Under the pieces are notes generated by a model. The model ran no database searches. It had not been told where the DNA came from and saw only the letters and a list, made by a program, of their open reading frames with translations. From Homalodisca vitripennis (Eukaryota > Arthropoda > Insecta > Hemiptera > Cicadellidae): 64,000 bases of DNA. The DNA is taken from the NCBI RefSeq assembly GCF_021130785.1, contig NW_025778969.1, forward strand, positions 1 to 64,000, read 5' to 3'. Made by a program: the position numbers and the translations under genes. Shown piece by piece: positions 23,901 to 34,200 of this stretch (positions within the stretch are counted from its first letter, which is position 1; each line of letters starts with the position of its first letter).

Positions 23901-26435
23901 AGCCATCGCGTTCTCGTAATGGATTTTCATGTACCTGGGCCCACCAGTGAACGTACTTGGGAGGTAAACTTTGCCAGGCTGTGCCCCACCCTCACCTTGG
24001 ACGGTCTCGTCTCCTGCTATGTCATCTCTAACCTGCCTTCCTGCCAGACTATTACGTTGAGCATCAAGAAGTTCATTCAGCTGTCCTATCCGCATGGCAT
24101 TTTGGGCTGAAGACCTTGACTGGGAATATTTTATGAAACGAAGTCTCTCCTCTTCAAACCTCGCAAACATTTCGACCTGCCACGCTTGAGAAAGACGGCC
24201 AAGATAAGAAAAACGAGGATTGGAGAGCAAGAGACAACGTGAATAGTTATATTGGGAAAGTTTTTTCCCGTTATTATCCAGCATGCCGATGTGCCAACCC
24301 AAAGTGCCTTGCGGATAGAGAAGTGGGTACTGGAAGGGCTCCATCAGAGGACTAAAGAGATCGATGGTAGAAGGTCTTCCAGCCCCCACTTTCCAGACGG
24401 TGAGCCTACGAGGCTCAGTGACTGCGTCATCACAACTAAGCACGGCGTGCACTTCAATACCTCTTTGCCTGTCACCAAGAACATTGCCATGAGTAGCTCG
24501 ACTTGTAATCTGGAATTCTAAGTGAGCGTTTACCAAGGGCTCATCACTTAACCGCCGGAAGTCATGGACATAAGGGTTTAACAAATCTAAATAATTTTTA
24601 ATTTCGTCCACTGTGGCGGCATCAAGTGATCTACTAATGGCAATGTTCCTGCGTTCTTCGCCATCGTCGATGTAAAGGCGGCACCGATTTACGAATTGGA
24701 CGTCACCGCCCGCAGTAACAAACCTTTGGCCGGGAGCGTCCAAGCTGTACACCTGGTGATACATCCTCCCTTCGATTTTGAAGAATGAGAGGCCACTTGG
24801 GTGCCGGTATCCGCCAGAAATTTCGAGGGCACAGAGAGCAAAGAGGTCATTGTAAGCACGCGCTCTGTCGAGGAAGCGTCGGTTAGAGTAGAATGATGCA
24901 TTGAGAGGTGGTAAATTGGTCACATTGTATGCTCCCTCTCCACAACACCACTTTTTTCTATCTTCTTCTTCCGCGAACAAAGGTGCTTGGCAGTGAGGAC
25001 AGATAAATACGTCATCATTCCAAAGGCAGGTTTTCTTTAGCTTGTAGTTGTTAATATTGTAAAGTAATGCACCACTCCAATGTGCCATTGGTCCGTGGGC
25101 AACGATGAGCCGAGCAAGTGAAATTGGCAAGTGACGAAGTTCGGCTAGCTTAGGATTTAACAAACGGAACCCCTGAACTTTTTCCCGACATGTTTCCACA
25201 TTTTGTTTGTAGTACCGGTGAACAGCCTCTCTGTGGACTTCAGGATGCTGCGCGTCGTATCGGCGAACAGATTCTCTGTGGACTTCAGGATGCTGTTGAC
25301 TATAACGGCGGACAGCATCTCTGTTGACCTCAGGATGCTGTAGGCTATAACGGCGGACAGCATCTCTGTTGACTTCAGGATGCTGCACGTCGTATCGGCG
25401 AACAGATTCTCTGTGGACTTCAGGATGCTGTAGGCTATAAATACGGACTGCTTTCCTGTGGATTTCGGGGTTTTGTGCTAGATATTTACGATTTGTGTCA
25501 CGACTTATTTTAGGATTCCGCTGAACGTATCTTTTGCTCGCCTCTCTCACTTGCTCGTCTCTCGTTGTTGTGAGTGTTTTAGGGCGTCCACGACGTATTT
25601 TCTTCGGTCTTCCAATGGTTTTACATTTAATCACACTTTTTAATGGGGATAAAACTACCTTAGGAATATTTTTAACTCTGGCATATTCAAAATCATTTTC
25701 TTTGTGGAGTTTAGACCGTGTATTACATGCTAGTGGTTTAATTTCGAATGTTTCTGAATTTATCTGTAACGGTTCACTGTAACTAAGGGCCGGCATAGAA
25801 AATCTTAATCTAGTTACACTGAACTGTCTCACTGACCCATCCAGAGCAGCATTTGACATCAATAACGTGGCCAGTGCTGAATAGTTCTCGCACTGGAAGA
25901 GGCGGGCAAGGTTTTTTTGTTCATCAGCCAAATCGTACACTCTGTCCTCGTTCACTGGATGAGGATCAAACAAGTACAGCTGTTCCTGGGAGCGCCAAAA
26001 AGCAACTGTAACCGTTTGTCCCGTGAAGAGAAACCCAATGTTTTCAAAATCCCCGGCCATCAAACCCTCCAAAACATTAGACAGAGATAAAATACAGTCA
26101 CCCATATCTCCCACTGCCAAAGGATACAGAGCGTCGTGCACATAGGAATTTTCTACAACGGATACGGATTGTTCATGAATGAGAAAATCGGTAGGAAGCT
26201 CATCAGGAGACAAATACCGGTTTCCACCCATACGATTCTCATCTCGCAATGTTTTGTAAATACGATCACCAGTGATGAGAATCGTATCGATAGCCGCTGT
26301 AGAAAATTCCAATCTAAGAGTCTTCCAGGCAAGGGCACAAGCAGAAATCGCAGTGCACTGGGAGTTTTTGCTCGTCGGAAACAACTGCTCATTCCCTTGA
26401 TGGAAAGAGCCCTTAGCAACGCAATAAAATGACAT
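20907..26435 (-). CDS. Helitron Rep-helicase with N-terminal cysteine-protease-like domain
   Basis: The first ATG in frame is at 26435-26433, giving about 1842 codons without interruption. N-terminal ~200 residues: FHQGNEQLF, SQCTAISACAL and LYLFDPHP, a Cys/His layout like herpesvirus-tegument-type or OTU-like cysteine peptidases (inference). Then a basic AT-hook-like patch (GRPKKIRRGRPK) and at least five 15-residue repeats (QHPEVHRESVRRY type; 25,180-25,520). The Rep domain has the HUH motif GLPHAHIVF (about 23,645-23,690) and the two-tyrosine helix VIKYLFKYLMKG (about 23,215-23,255). The Pif1/SF1 helicase starts with Walker A GPGGYGKTS (about 22,190-22,215), followed by IVFDEAPMA and a C-terminal LLSRVR motif. 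Role: nicking and rolling-circle transposition. Its open frame contrasts with the broken neighbours and suggests recent activity. Confidence 0.92.
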   Translation of the reverse strand: MSFYCVAKGSFHQGNEQLFPTSKNSQCTAISACALAWKTLRLEFSTAAIDTILITGDRIYKTLRDENRMGGNRYLSPDELPTDFLIHEQSVSVVENSYVHDALYPLAVGDMGDCILSLSNVLEGLMAGDFENIGFLFTGQTVTVAFWRSQEQLYLFDPHPVNEDRVYDLADEQKNLARLFQCENYSALATLLMSNAALDGSVRQFSVTRLRFSMPALSYSEPLQINSETFEIKPLACNTRSKLHKENDFEYARVKNIPKVVLSPLKSVIKCKTIGRPKKIRRGRPKTLTTTRDEQVREASKRYVQRNPKISRDTNRKYLAQNPEIHRKAVRIYSLQHPEVHRESVRRYDVQHPEVNRDAVRRYSLQHPEVNRDAVRRYSQQHPEVHRESVRRYDAQHPEVHREAVHRYYKQNVETCREKVQGFRLLNPKLAELRHLPISLARLIVAHGPMAHWSGALLYNINNYKLKKTCLWNDDVFICPHCQAPLFAEEEDRKKWCCGEGAYNVTNLPPLNASFYSNRRFLDRARAYNDLFALCALEISGGYRHPSGLSFFKIEGRMYHQVYSLDAPGQRFVTAGGDVQFVNRCRLYIDDGEERRNIAISRSLDAATVDEIKNYLDLLNPYVHDFRRLSDEPLVNAHLEFQITSRATHGNVLGDRQRGIEVHAVLSCDDAVTEPRRLTVWKVGAGRPSTIDLFSPLMEPFQYPLLYPQGTLGWHIGMLDNNGKKLSQYNYSRCLLLSNPRFSYLGRLSQAWQVEMFARFEEERLRFIKYSQSRSSAQNAMRIGQLNELLDAQRNSLAGRQVRDDIAGDETVQGEGGAQPGKVYLPSTFTGGPRYMKIHYENAMALVTRLGSPTYFLTFTYSATWEENKRACPHGSGRSDPSTACRVFQIKLLELLRDLRSGAMFGCTNYIVYVIEMQMRGLPHAHIVFKIDGDGPVQADEIDSVIRADIPSEEEAGGRLRKLVLQHMIHGPCGTDHRTDFLCWDAVKGYCTKFYPKPSCQTTHVDDRGFVQYRRDYSNTGQIKSRNRSVTVHDGWVVPYNAALLLKYEAHINLELASTRRVIKYLFKYLMKGGSLQNVTVTPLWQQEDEVEHYVTKRMVGASDACWRLLDFPISKSEPTVECLPVHLEGKQHVCFRPGDLTSAIIRSSSKLILYFNRPVDKTFDNLTYLTFFENYIIHDKRPKTEQIYEHQDGKHFVTPRQRGGKVCRVFWVSPNRGELYYLRMLLLSTPCRGYSDLLSRGGPDCRTFQEVCRQLGLIEDEDEYREALREASGFMVASRLRSFFVLLCNMGAPAAILWESFRDTLCEDHLERSPLDPERAYTLSLIDIDRSLRRQGLSLLDCGLPDVQDDTTEVGRELLDYGENQQRAIVEEWEQKLSEDQRRVLQHVCSLLDNPGDRRSSRVIFLDGPGGYGKTSLLRVILAHVRSCRQIALAVASSGIAAGNMPGGSTAHSMFRLPLDLGDGSGVWNITNGSQRAELIRAAQLIVFDEAPMAHRYIFEILDRSLRDLMNRDEPFGGKIFLCSGDFRQIAPVVVKARTAAAVACVSLRASHLWRLFRVFSLTTPHRTSSSVDYSDFLLAVGNGTVPSTIFGEGRESDILIPLTEVRYVTALQVLISTVFPADVLRDPDQCARRAILSTLNVNVREINDIILNSVDGRLHELRSADTVDRENDDNLAVEVPLLNQATGKGVPDHVLRLKIGSVCLIMRNLNIADGLVNGTKVIVTAITNRLITVRRPHDAQPIGIPRIIFRFAIVEGSPLLVRRRQFPLMLAYAMTGHKSQGQTIDQVGVDLRTDCFTHGQLYVLLSRVRCPEDIVVLVRPERVHNEVAYAKNIVYGELLQ

Positions 26436-26699
26436 AGTCCTTACCGTGAACAAATGAATAATAACAAGAGTTAAAATAAACAAGTAACTTGGACGACTAA
26501 TCAAGTAGTGTTCCAACAATTCAAAGCTTTCAGAATGTTTTGTATTCGAAAATTTCTCCGTCCCTATCTACGAATTTACGAATAGATCAGCCTCTGTTTC
26601 ACACGGCCTAAGGTACTCTGTTACGTACCGTACAGAACTAGGCGAACCCTGCATTTCAAGTATAGTAGATAGGGATAGACTCAGTTTTACTACGTGAAC

Positions 26700-28512
26700 T
26701 GAACTTTTAACTTTGATGACGTATTGTCGCTTAACCGTTGAAGATATGATAAAAAGTGACTGGACATTTCTTGTAGGAAATATAATTTGTTTTGGGTGTT
26801 CTGCCCTCAGAATTTTGATATAACCTCTAGTTCGGCCGCTATTTATTATTTACTAAAAGTCTGCTCAGTAAAAACAGCATTCCGTCCCTATCTATTAATT
26901 TTATATTATTCTGATTTTCAGGTTAACCGTTAAAGATACGGGAAACGTACAAAGGACCTTTTTTGTAGATCTACTCATTTTCTAACAGACAATATAAACA
27001 CATTTGAGCTATTGATGATCGTTCGGTCGCGACCGGATCAGGAGTAAAATGTTGTCGAAAAATCGAAAAAAAATCTTTGTTCAATAGCGTTTTGCAGCCA
27101 AACAGATGGAGATAGGGCATAAACTCACTGGATCTTTTTTATTGATTGAATTAATTTGTATTAATAACCGATGTTCACTTTATTTTAACTTTAAACGTTT
27201 AGCCGCTATCAAGTCCAAAAGGTATATTTTTAGGAGAATATTTAAAACAATTTTCACTTAATCGCGTTTTCCGGCCAAACCAATGGAGATAGAGCAAAAA
27301 GTCACTGGACATTTTTTGTAGATCGCGTCAATTACTATTAAAATAAAATTTTTATTTTGTGCTACAATTATAAGTTTGGCCGCAATAATGCCCAGAAAAC
27401 AAAATCTCACGTAAAACTTAAAAAATCAATACTTTAAAACGCGTAATGCTGCCAAACCATCGAGGATAGGGTAAATTGCAAATTCGGGGATAAGAGGGAT
27501 TTGGTGAATTTAATCATTTTATGGTTATCAAAATTTAATATTCAAGCTACAACCAATAGTTCGCCCGCTACCGCCTCCAGAAACAGAAATCTCATGTAAA
27601 AATGACAAAATGTTTATATTTAAACACGATTTGCAGCCAAACCATTGACGATAGGGCAAAAAGTAACTGAAGCCTTTTTGTACATCACGTGATTTCCTAA
27701 GTCCAGTCTTCAATCTGTTTTGGGCTACGATCAACGGTTTGGCCGCAATGGATATCTGAAACTAAATTTTCACGTGAAATTTACAAAAATTTTGCACATA
27801 ATCACATTTTTCGGCTGAATTAATAAAGATAGGCCCAAAAGTGACTGGAACTTTTTTTTAGATCACACAATTTTATAAGTTGCTCTTTTGTTTTGTTTTG
27901 AGCTATCCCTAATCGATTGGCCGTTATCGGGCCCTAAATATAATTTTGCACAGGAAAATTACACAAATTTTGCACATAATCGCGTATTGCGGTCATACCG
28001 ATAGAGATAGGGCAAACAGTCACTGGACCTTTTCTGTAGATCACGTAATTTGCTAATTTGATGGGTCAATCAGATTTGAGCTACGACCTACCGTTCGGCC
28101 GCTATCTGGCTCGAAACATTCATTTTAGCGAAAAAATCTCTGGAATGTCAAATGTTCCCGCGTTTTGTCGCTTAACCATGGAAGATAGAGCAAAAAGTCA
28201 CTGGACCTTTTTTGTAGTTCATTTCATTCCTGACCATGAATTTTTCGTCAGATCCGAGCTAGCTCGAACGGTTCGCCCGCTATCGGGCTTACAAAAAAGG
28301 CCTGCAGGGGTAAAGAATGTGCGATTTTTTGGGAATTTTTTTGAGGGGCTTAAAAGTAAAAAAGTCCGGTTTTCAGACTTTTCCTCTGGGTTATATTGCG
28401 AAAGGTACCTGCATGCCAAATTTCAAGTTTCCAGCACTTCTAGAACTATGTTAGAATTTGTATATATCTGTCAGTCAGTGAGTGAGTCAGTCAGTTACAC
28501 ATGCGGCTGTAT
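26700..28512 (+). repeat. ~177-bp repeat array, right of the Helitron
   Basis: Same unit and same orientation as at 17.3-19.2 kb; marker phrase near 26746, 26935, 27111, 27288, 27467, 27651, 27828, 28007 and 28185. The last ~380 bp (about 28,120-28,512) closely match 18,830-19,215, including cctgcaggggt and the GTCAGTCAGT tail. The motif TCCCTATCTA occurs at 26561 and 26884, and in inverted orientation near 26665. Confidence 0.85.
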
Positions 28513-29689
28513 ATTATATGGGATACATTTAAATATGGTTATACAACGAGTAGACTTACTATATATACGCACTACCAGCCACCTGAAGCTTTTGCACGCA
28601 ATTTCGTAGGTTTTGCACCTGTACGAGTACTCCTGGTTCGAGTGACATATTTCTGACGCCAATGTACCACGATCAAGAATATACGTCAAAAGTGTATATT
28701 TATGGCCATTTAAATGTATTAGTATTTTTTGTTCCAAAGTATTTTGCCTTGTGTCCCAATCAAGAAAACAGGTTAGAAAACCCTACTTCTTTTAAAAGAA
28801 AACTAAGATGGGGTTTTAAACAGTCTTTAAATGTATAGTAAAATTTAGATAGTTACTTCGTATTTTATATCTAATACATAATATTTGCTTAAAACGTACA
28901 GTGAAAAGTACATTAACAATGACACTGCGAGTATTCTCGTGTTTTTCCTTCATCAACTCAAAAAATGGTGGTAGTATTTTAGAACATTTAGAGTTTAGGA
29001 GTTAGTAGAACATGTACCGAATGACGATAACACAAGGGGGTGGTGACTTCTGAGGTCGTAGTAATAAATACTCGAATTATTGAAAAGTTTACTTATAAGT
29101 TCAATTTAATTAAAGAAACTTACAAGCACCACTTTTAGTTGGTAAATTAAATGTATACCTTGACACGTTGCTGCCAATTAGAGTACACGAACTAAAAATG
29201 TATATCTGATAGGTGGGCCTAAAATATCCAATGTTCTATGGAATTATGCCTACGATATTTTACTTTATAAAAAAAAGATTTAACTTCCCTTCGCAATATG
29301 TAGACTCACAACCCGGGCGTCGGCGTCTTGGCACGAGACATTGAAGCTGTAGTCTAAGAACGGTTATTTCTAGTCGGTAATTACTAGAAGAGGAGTAGAA
29401 GTTATAAAAGTGGTAGCCATCTACTCAAATAATACGTGAGCTCGCGGACATAGCGCGCGAGGTGAAAACGGTCACGTAGTTGGGCTGCTACGAAGGGTTA
29501 CAATAAAATATTCATACGCGTGCCAATTAGGTAGTTAGTCCGTCGATAATAAAGTTCCGGAACATTGGATAAAAATAATATTAAGTTGTACTGGCTAACT
29601 AGGTTGTGAAATGTTACATTATATAAAATGGAACTAACTAACGGTACAAACATTAATTCAAAAGCACTTTCGAGATTAAAGACAAAGAG
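28513..29689. other. Non-coding DNA
   Basis: No supported coding segment or RNA gene. Some of it may be decayed retrotransposon sequence belonging to the gag remnant that follows. Confidence 0.5.
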
Positions 29690-30330
29690 GTCAACATGAT
29701 GTTGACACGGCGGACCAACAGATGACTCGTGCCTAGAAGAACATTAGAGTGACCAGTAGAGGGCTGAGATTGAGATTGAGACGCTAATACCAAGGATGTA
29801 TTTTTGTTGGTGGCATTAGAGGGCCTAGTCTCTTGAGACGGCTTTGTTTGAAAATGTAACGAACTGTGGTGATGTTGTCACAAGTTGAACACGTTAACTA
29901 GAATTTACACTGTTTAAGATTATAATTTCCTGAACACAAGACACAACGTTGATATATTTTTACAAGTTTTTGTCGTTTTTCAGGAGTTTTGGTCTTAAAC
30001 GCTTGACAATTATAGATTTTGTGGTCATTATCCCCACAGACAAAACATGGGTGTTTAGAACAAGTGGGTGTAGAATGTTGAGCTACATGTTTGTTCCCTG
30101 AGTGCCATTTTCTGGGGGAGAGCTTCGCGTTGTTTGTCAATTTTGATGCAAATGGTTGGTTATATTGAGACTTCATAGAGCTTGAAGTGTGGTACTAATT
30201 AACATTCTCAAAATTAGAGCATTTTTCGTTAAAAGAATTTATTATATCTTGAATATCAGGCACAGCAACTGAACTTAAGTCCAACCAAGGTAAGCTTCCT
30301 CATGTTTTACTATAAGCCCGAATATTTAGC
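29690..30330 (-). pseudogene. BEL/Pao retrotransposon gag fragment
   Basis: On the minus strand a short acidic segment (DIQDIINSFNEKC) precedes a knuckle-like region with HPCFVCGDNDHKIYNC and RCVLCSGNYNLKQC, then after a frame change CSTCDN and a NVLLGTSHL stretch. This Cys/His spacing and order (gag C-terminus, double knuckle, then the lead-in to the aspartic protease) is typical of BEL/Pao elements. No protease active site, RT, integrase or LTR was found, so it is a relic. Confidence 0.6.
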
Positions 30331-30429
30331 TATGAACTAAAAAGATTTTTTGGAAAATAAGCATTTTTTTGATTTAATACTTTTTATCTTTGTAAAAATA
30401 ATCCATAGTTTTTTAAAATTTTTCTTATT

Positions 30430-31290
30430 CATTCCAGGTAATAGGTTTTCTCAAGGCTCTCAAAATAGGTGTTTCTTTCAGTAATGACTTCTTCATCCGA
30501 TCCAAATCTTCTGCCGCCCAGCCATTTCTGTAGGTTTTGGAAACAGGAAATAATCGCAGGGGACAAGATCTGGAGAGTATGCTGGATGGGGTAGCAGTTC
30601 GTAGCCCAATTCATGGATTTGTGCCATCGTGACTAGACAGCGTACTTTGTCTTGACAGAGCTGCACTTTCTTCTTTGTCAAATGCGACGCTAATGGATGT
30701 GAATGACACCGCGTGCATCCCAAAAAACTGGGACTACGGCCTTGTTGTCTGACAGACTCAATTTGCATTCTTTGGTCCACGTTCACCCCGAGCAACGCAC
30801 TGTTTTGACTGTTCCTTGGTTCCTAGCGTGTTATGATGGATCCATGTGTCGTCCACAGTTACAAAACGGCGCCAAAACTTGAAGTAGTGACGCGGTTGCG
30901 CTTATGGTCGAGTGTGAGCAATCGCGGTACCTATCTCACTGAGAGTGTTATCATGTCTAATATTCGTGGGAAATGTTATATACCCATTCAGTTGATACAC
31001 CTACAGCATGAGCCAACTCACGCACTCTCATTCTCTGATGGTCCAATAGGATTCAGTGGATTTTATCTACGATTTCCGGCGTGATCACTACCTCTGGGTG
31101 ACCTGCACGTTCAGCATCACTAGTGCTGGTACGACCACAACGGAACTCTGTAAACCACTTCTTAATCATTACAATTGAAGGTTCCGAGTCCCCGTAGTAT
31201 TTATCAACCCTTTCCTTTGTCTTAGCGATGGAGTTTTTACGTAAAAAGTAATGTTTAATCAACACACAAAATTCTTTTTTCCATTTTCGT
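30430..31290 (-). pseudogene. Mariner transposase relic (irritans-like)
   Basis: The N-terminal part (31265-31053) shows the paired-like HTH region with DKYYGDSEPS, KKWFTEFRCGRTSTSD and TPEIVDKIH. A middle segment contains TVDDTWIHHNT, carrying the first catalytic Asp. The C-terminal part (30795-30430) has LCQDKV in place of the usual second motif, AYSPDLVPCDYFLF with the third catalytic Asp, and GSDEEVITER. These are mariner DD34D landmarks. Several frame changes and a shortened second motif make it non-functional. Terminal inverted repeats were not located. Confidence 0.82.
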
Positions 31291-34200
31291 GAAAATTCAT
31301 GAGGTGCGAACAGCTATCAAACACCAACTGCACGACGCAGCTTTCTCAAAATTAGAAGGTAGTCCTCTGATATATCACTGTTGCATTTAAAATAATTGCG
31401 CGGGAAATTCAAAAGGTCACTGACTTATCAAACCGCTCTCGTATTTAATAGTAACGTTCAATTAATACACTCTCCAGGGTTTACACTGTAACACTACAGG
31501 TTTTCTGTATTAATTCCTTATAGATAGAGGAGGTTAAATACATATTCAACTCCTAATGCACAACCAAAGTCAAGCTGCCGCCCTATTTGCGATCAGCGTG
31601 AGTATGTGCATGTATATATTAATTTGTAAAGTCACATCATTAACCACCCTCAATACATAATGATTTCACATCGTGTGTGAGTTCTATGAGTCAATAGGTG
31701 GAGAGAGATTGCAACATCTTGCAACTCATAATCTCTGATCAAAGTTAATATATCACAAGTTGTGTGGTGTTTGAGATAATAGTGCCTCATCTTAAATCGA
31801 CTTAAGAAGCATCACATAACGTAATAGACGCACTCGTACACGTGTTGCACAAACAATTTTGCTATCTCAAATTCTTGCTAGAAATGACATGTATAATGTT
31901 CTTAAAGAAACAAATATTTATATGACACCTTTAATTATATATTATGATACTCAATTGGTATTTCAACACTTTTATTGCTGCTGACTACGGAAACCGAATA
32001 CAAACCTGTTACAAATATGATAGTGTTACCGAATAAACAGGATTGTTATAATATTTGTCGTTTTGGCTTATAGGGCCGGATTGCTTGTTCTTAATGAGCA
32101 TATTTATTATTATATTTTTATAAGCTTGATATTCATAAAATGTACAGTGGTGCTTGGCACGATGGTCAAAATTTCAGTTTGAACACATTTCTTTTGATTC
32201 GGTTGTCGGGTGTAAAATATTTTGAATTCACTTAATTCCAACAGAATATTTCTTATGAGATTCCTACTCTCCAAAATAGCTGCTTCGTTTGGAGTGTAGA
32301 TAAATTGTATAAATTCTCTCACAAACAACGTAAAGTTTGAAGAAACAGGGTTTTACATACATAGCTTTGTAAGGTGTCCCAACTGTTGTTGTGGGGAAAT
32401 TTTCTTAGATACGTTTACTGTATAGATCATTGAAGGTTAAGAGTTGTACGACATTATCACATGATGTAGGCCCTCTACCTCTGCGAGCATATATCTCAAC
32501 ATTGCAAACATTGATTATCAGCTTATTCGACATGGACACCCTTATATTTGTACAATATGAGGAACAAGTCCAAAGTTGTCCTTAAGAATTTAAAGATTGG
32601 TATGCACCACATTCCTAGGCTATTAGATGGACCGTCCTGACCTCAAACAACGACTGCTTGTAGTGTAGATCTCAAGTATTGCGACCTTGATTAACTAAGT
32701 GACGAAGTGTTAAGTTAAAAAAGTTGTACACTTAAGGGACGTATCAAACTTAGGCTAAGTTTATAAATAACAATGAAAAATTATTCAAACTGTGCTATAT
32801 TCAGGCGCAATATAACACTTTTAAAATTAATAGCTTAAATTTCTAAACTTTTTTGAAATAAATAAACGCAGTAGAATATAATTTGTTTATATATGTTATC
32901 CTTAGCGCACGGATTCCTAAAATATACATGCCTTCACTTCAGGTGTTTTAAATATTTAATCAGAAATTCTATAATAGCTAAAATAAGGTATTTTCATAAC
33001 CATCGTATAGGATAAAGAAATGTAAGAAATCTGTCCTGTTAAATTTCTTACATTTTGAAACATTTACATTCCCCTTCCCCCAAAAATTAGATTATTAAAA
33101 TGGTACATACTTTCAATCATATTAAATTCGTTATTTGGTAAGTTTTAAAGTATTTTCTAAGCAATTCGTCATAATATTGTATCATAATGCGTTTTTAGGC
33201 TTTAGATTCTTATTTTAAGATTACGATCCACACTTTGGTTTGAAATAATAGCGTACTACGACATAATCTGGAATTCGATCAATTAGAAGTCAGTTGGTAT
33301 TTTCTTACATATCCAACAAGAAATGGGAGTAGTGCACTATATTTATATTTAATATTTCAAATCGCATGTCATGTCAATTTAAAAATTAATTTCAGAGTTT
33401 AATTTTAACGCAGTTTCATTTATACAGATTTATATCAAATACAAACATTATATAAAATTGGCATTCCTACTTGAAAAGTAGGCCGAACGTTTTCCAAATT
33501 AGATACATACATCAATAAAAATAGTTATTCATTTATTATGTGGTCTCATTAGAACCAAAATACCATAAAATCTATATGTTAGGCCTTCCTTGCCAGATTC
33601 TTTTTACTTTTTCATAAATTGTGATACTTATGATCTCCTTCCAAAATTATACACGTAAGTCATCAACTAAAAAATGTAAAACAAAATCTGTTCATAGTTC
33701 AAATCTGTTTATAGTTGTCTCGCAAAACTTTAATAGAAGGAGGAGAATATCGTTAAAACAATATTTGGTGTTTTGCCACATGGCAGTGCAATCAGCAAGA
33801 TTAGCCATCATTAAGAAGATTAATGTTTCCATAAAAACTGAAGAATTGCCCTGTTTTGGAACTTGGCCAGAAGAAACATAGTTCAGTGTCTGCGAGAGCC
33901 GTAAATACTGTCTTGTAACATACAAGATATCCGAACATTATAGAACTTATTTATGGAATATCATTTCAAAGTCAAAAGTCGTCATTTTAATATAAAACTT
34001 GTAGATTGAGAGGCAGTTCAGATGGTAGAGTTCAGTTTGTATTGTTATTATGAGATAATCGCACTTGTAAAAGATTTATTATAATCACGTTTGAAGATAT
34101 TTACAAAGAAAAAATGCTTTGATTTTTGTTATTTTGTGAAATTTATTGCATCTAACTTTTTAATTACAAAACAAATGATTTTAGATAATTCATCTTAAGT

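Larger units (their letters stand above)
19226..26683 (-). mobile_element. Autonomous Helitron with intact Rep-helicase
   Basis: The minus-strand ORF (20907-26435) is a full Rep-helicase. The proposed 3' end (left) carries a GC-rich 8-bp hairpin (19240-19258) followed by CGAGTCTAAT, which offers a CTRR-type end (CTAA|T). The proposed 5' end (right, about 26683) reads TCTATCCCTATCTACTAT on the minus strand, compatible with the 5'-TC ends of Helitrons. Neither end is proven; a second hairpin copy at 16826 lacks CTAA. The 3' noncoding part contains two satellite arrays, a common feature of Helitrons. Confidence 0.7.

Noticed and set aside
20814..24521. Many short frames opposite the Helitron ORF
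   Set aside because: Antisense or frame shadows of the long ORF, without motifs.
33621..33925. Overlapping frames that could be a receptor-like exon
   Set aside because: Hydrophobic composition only; no conserved motif or splice signals could be tied to it.
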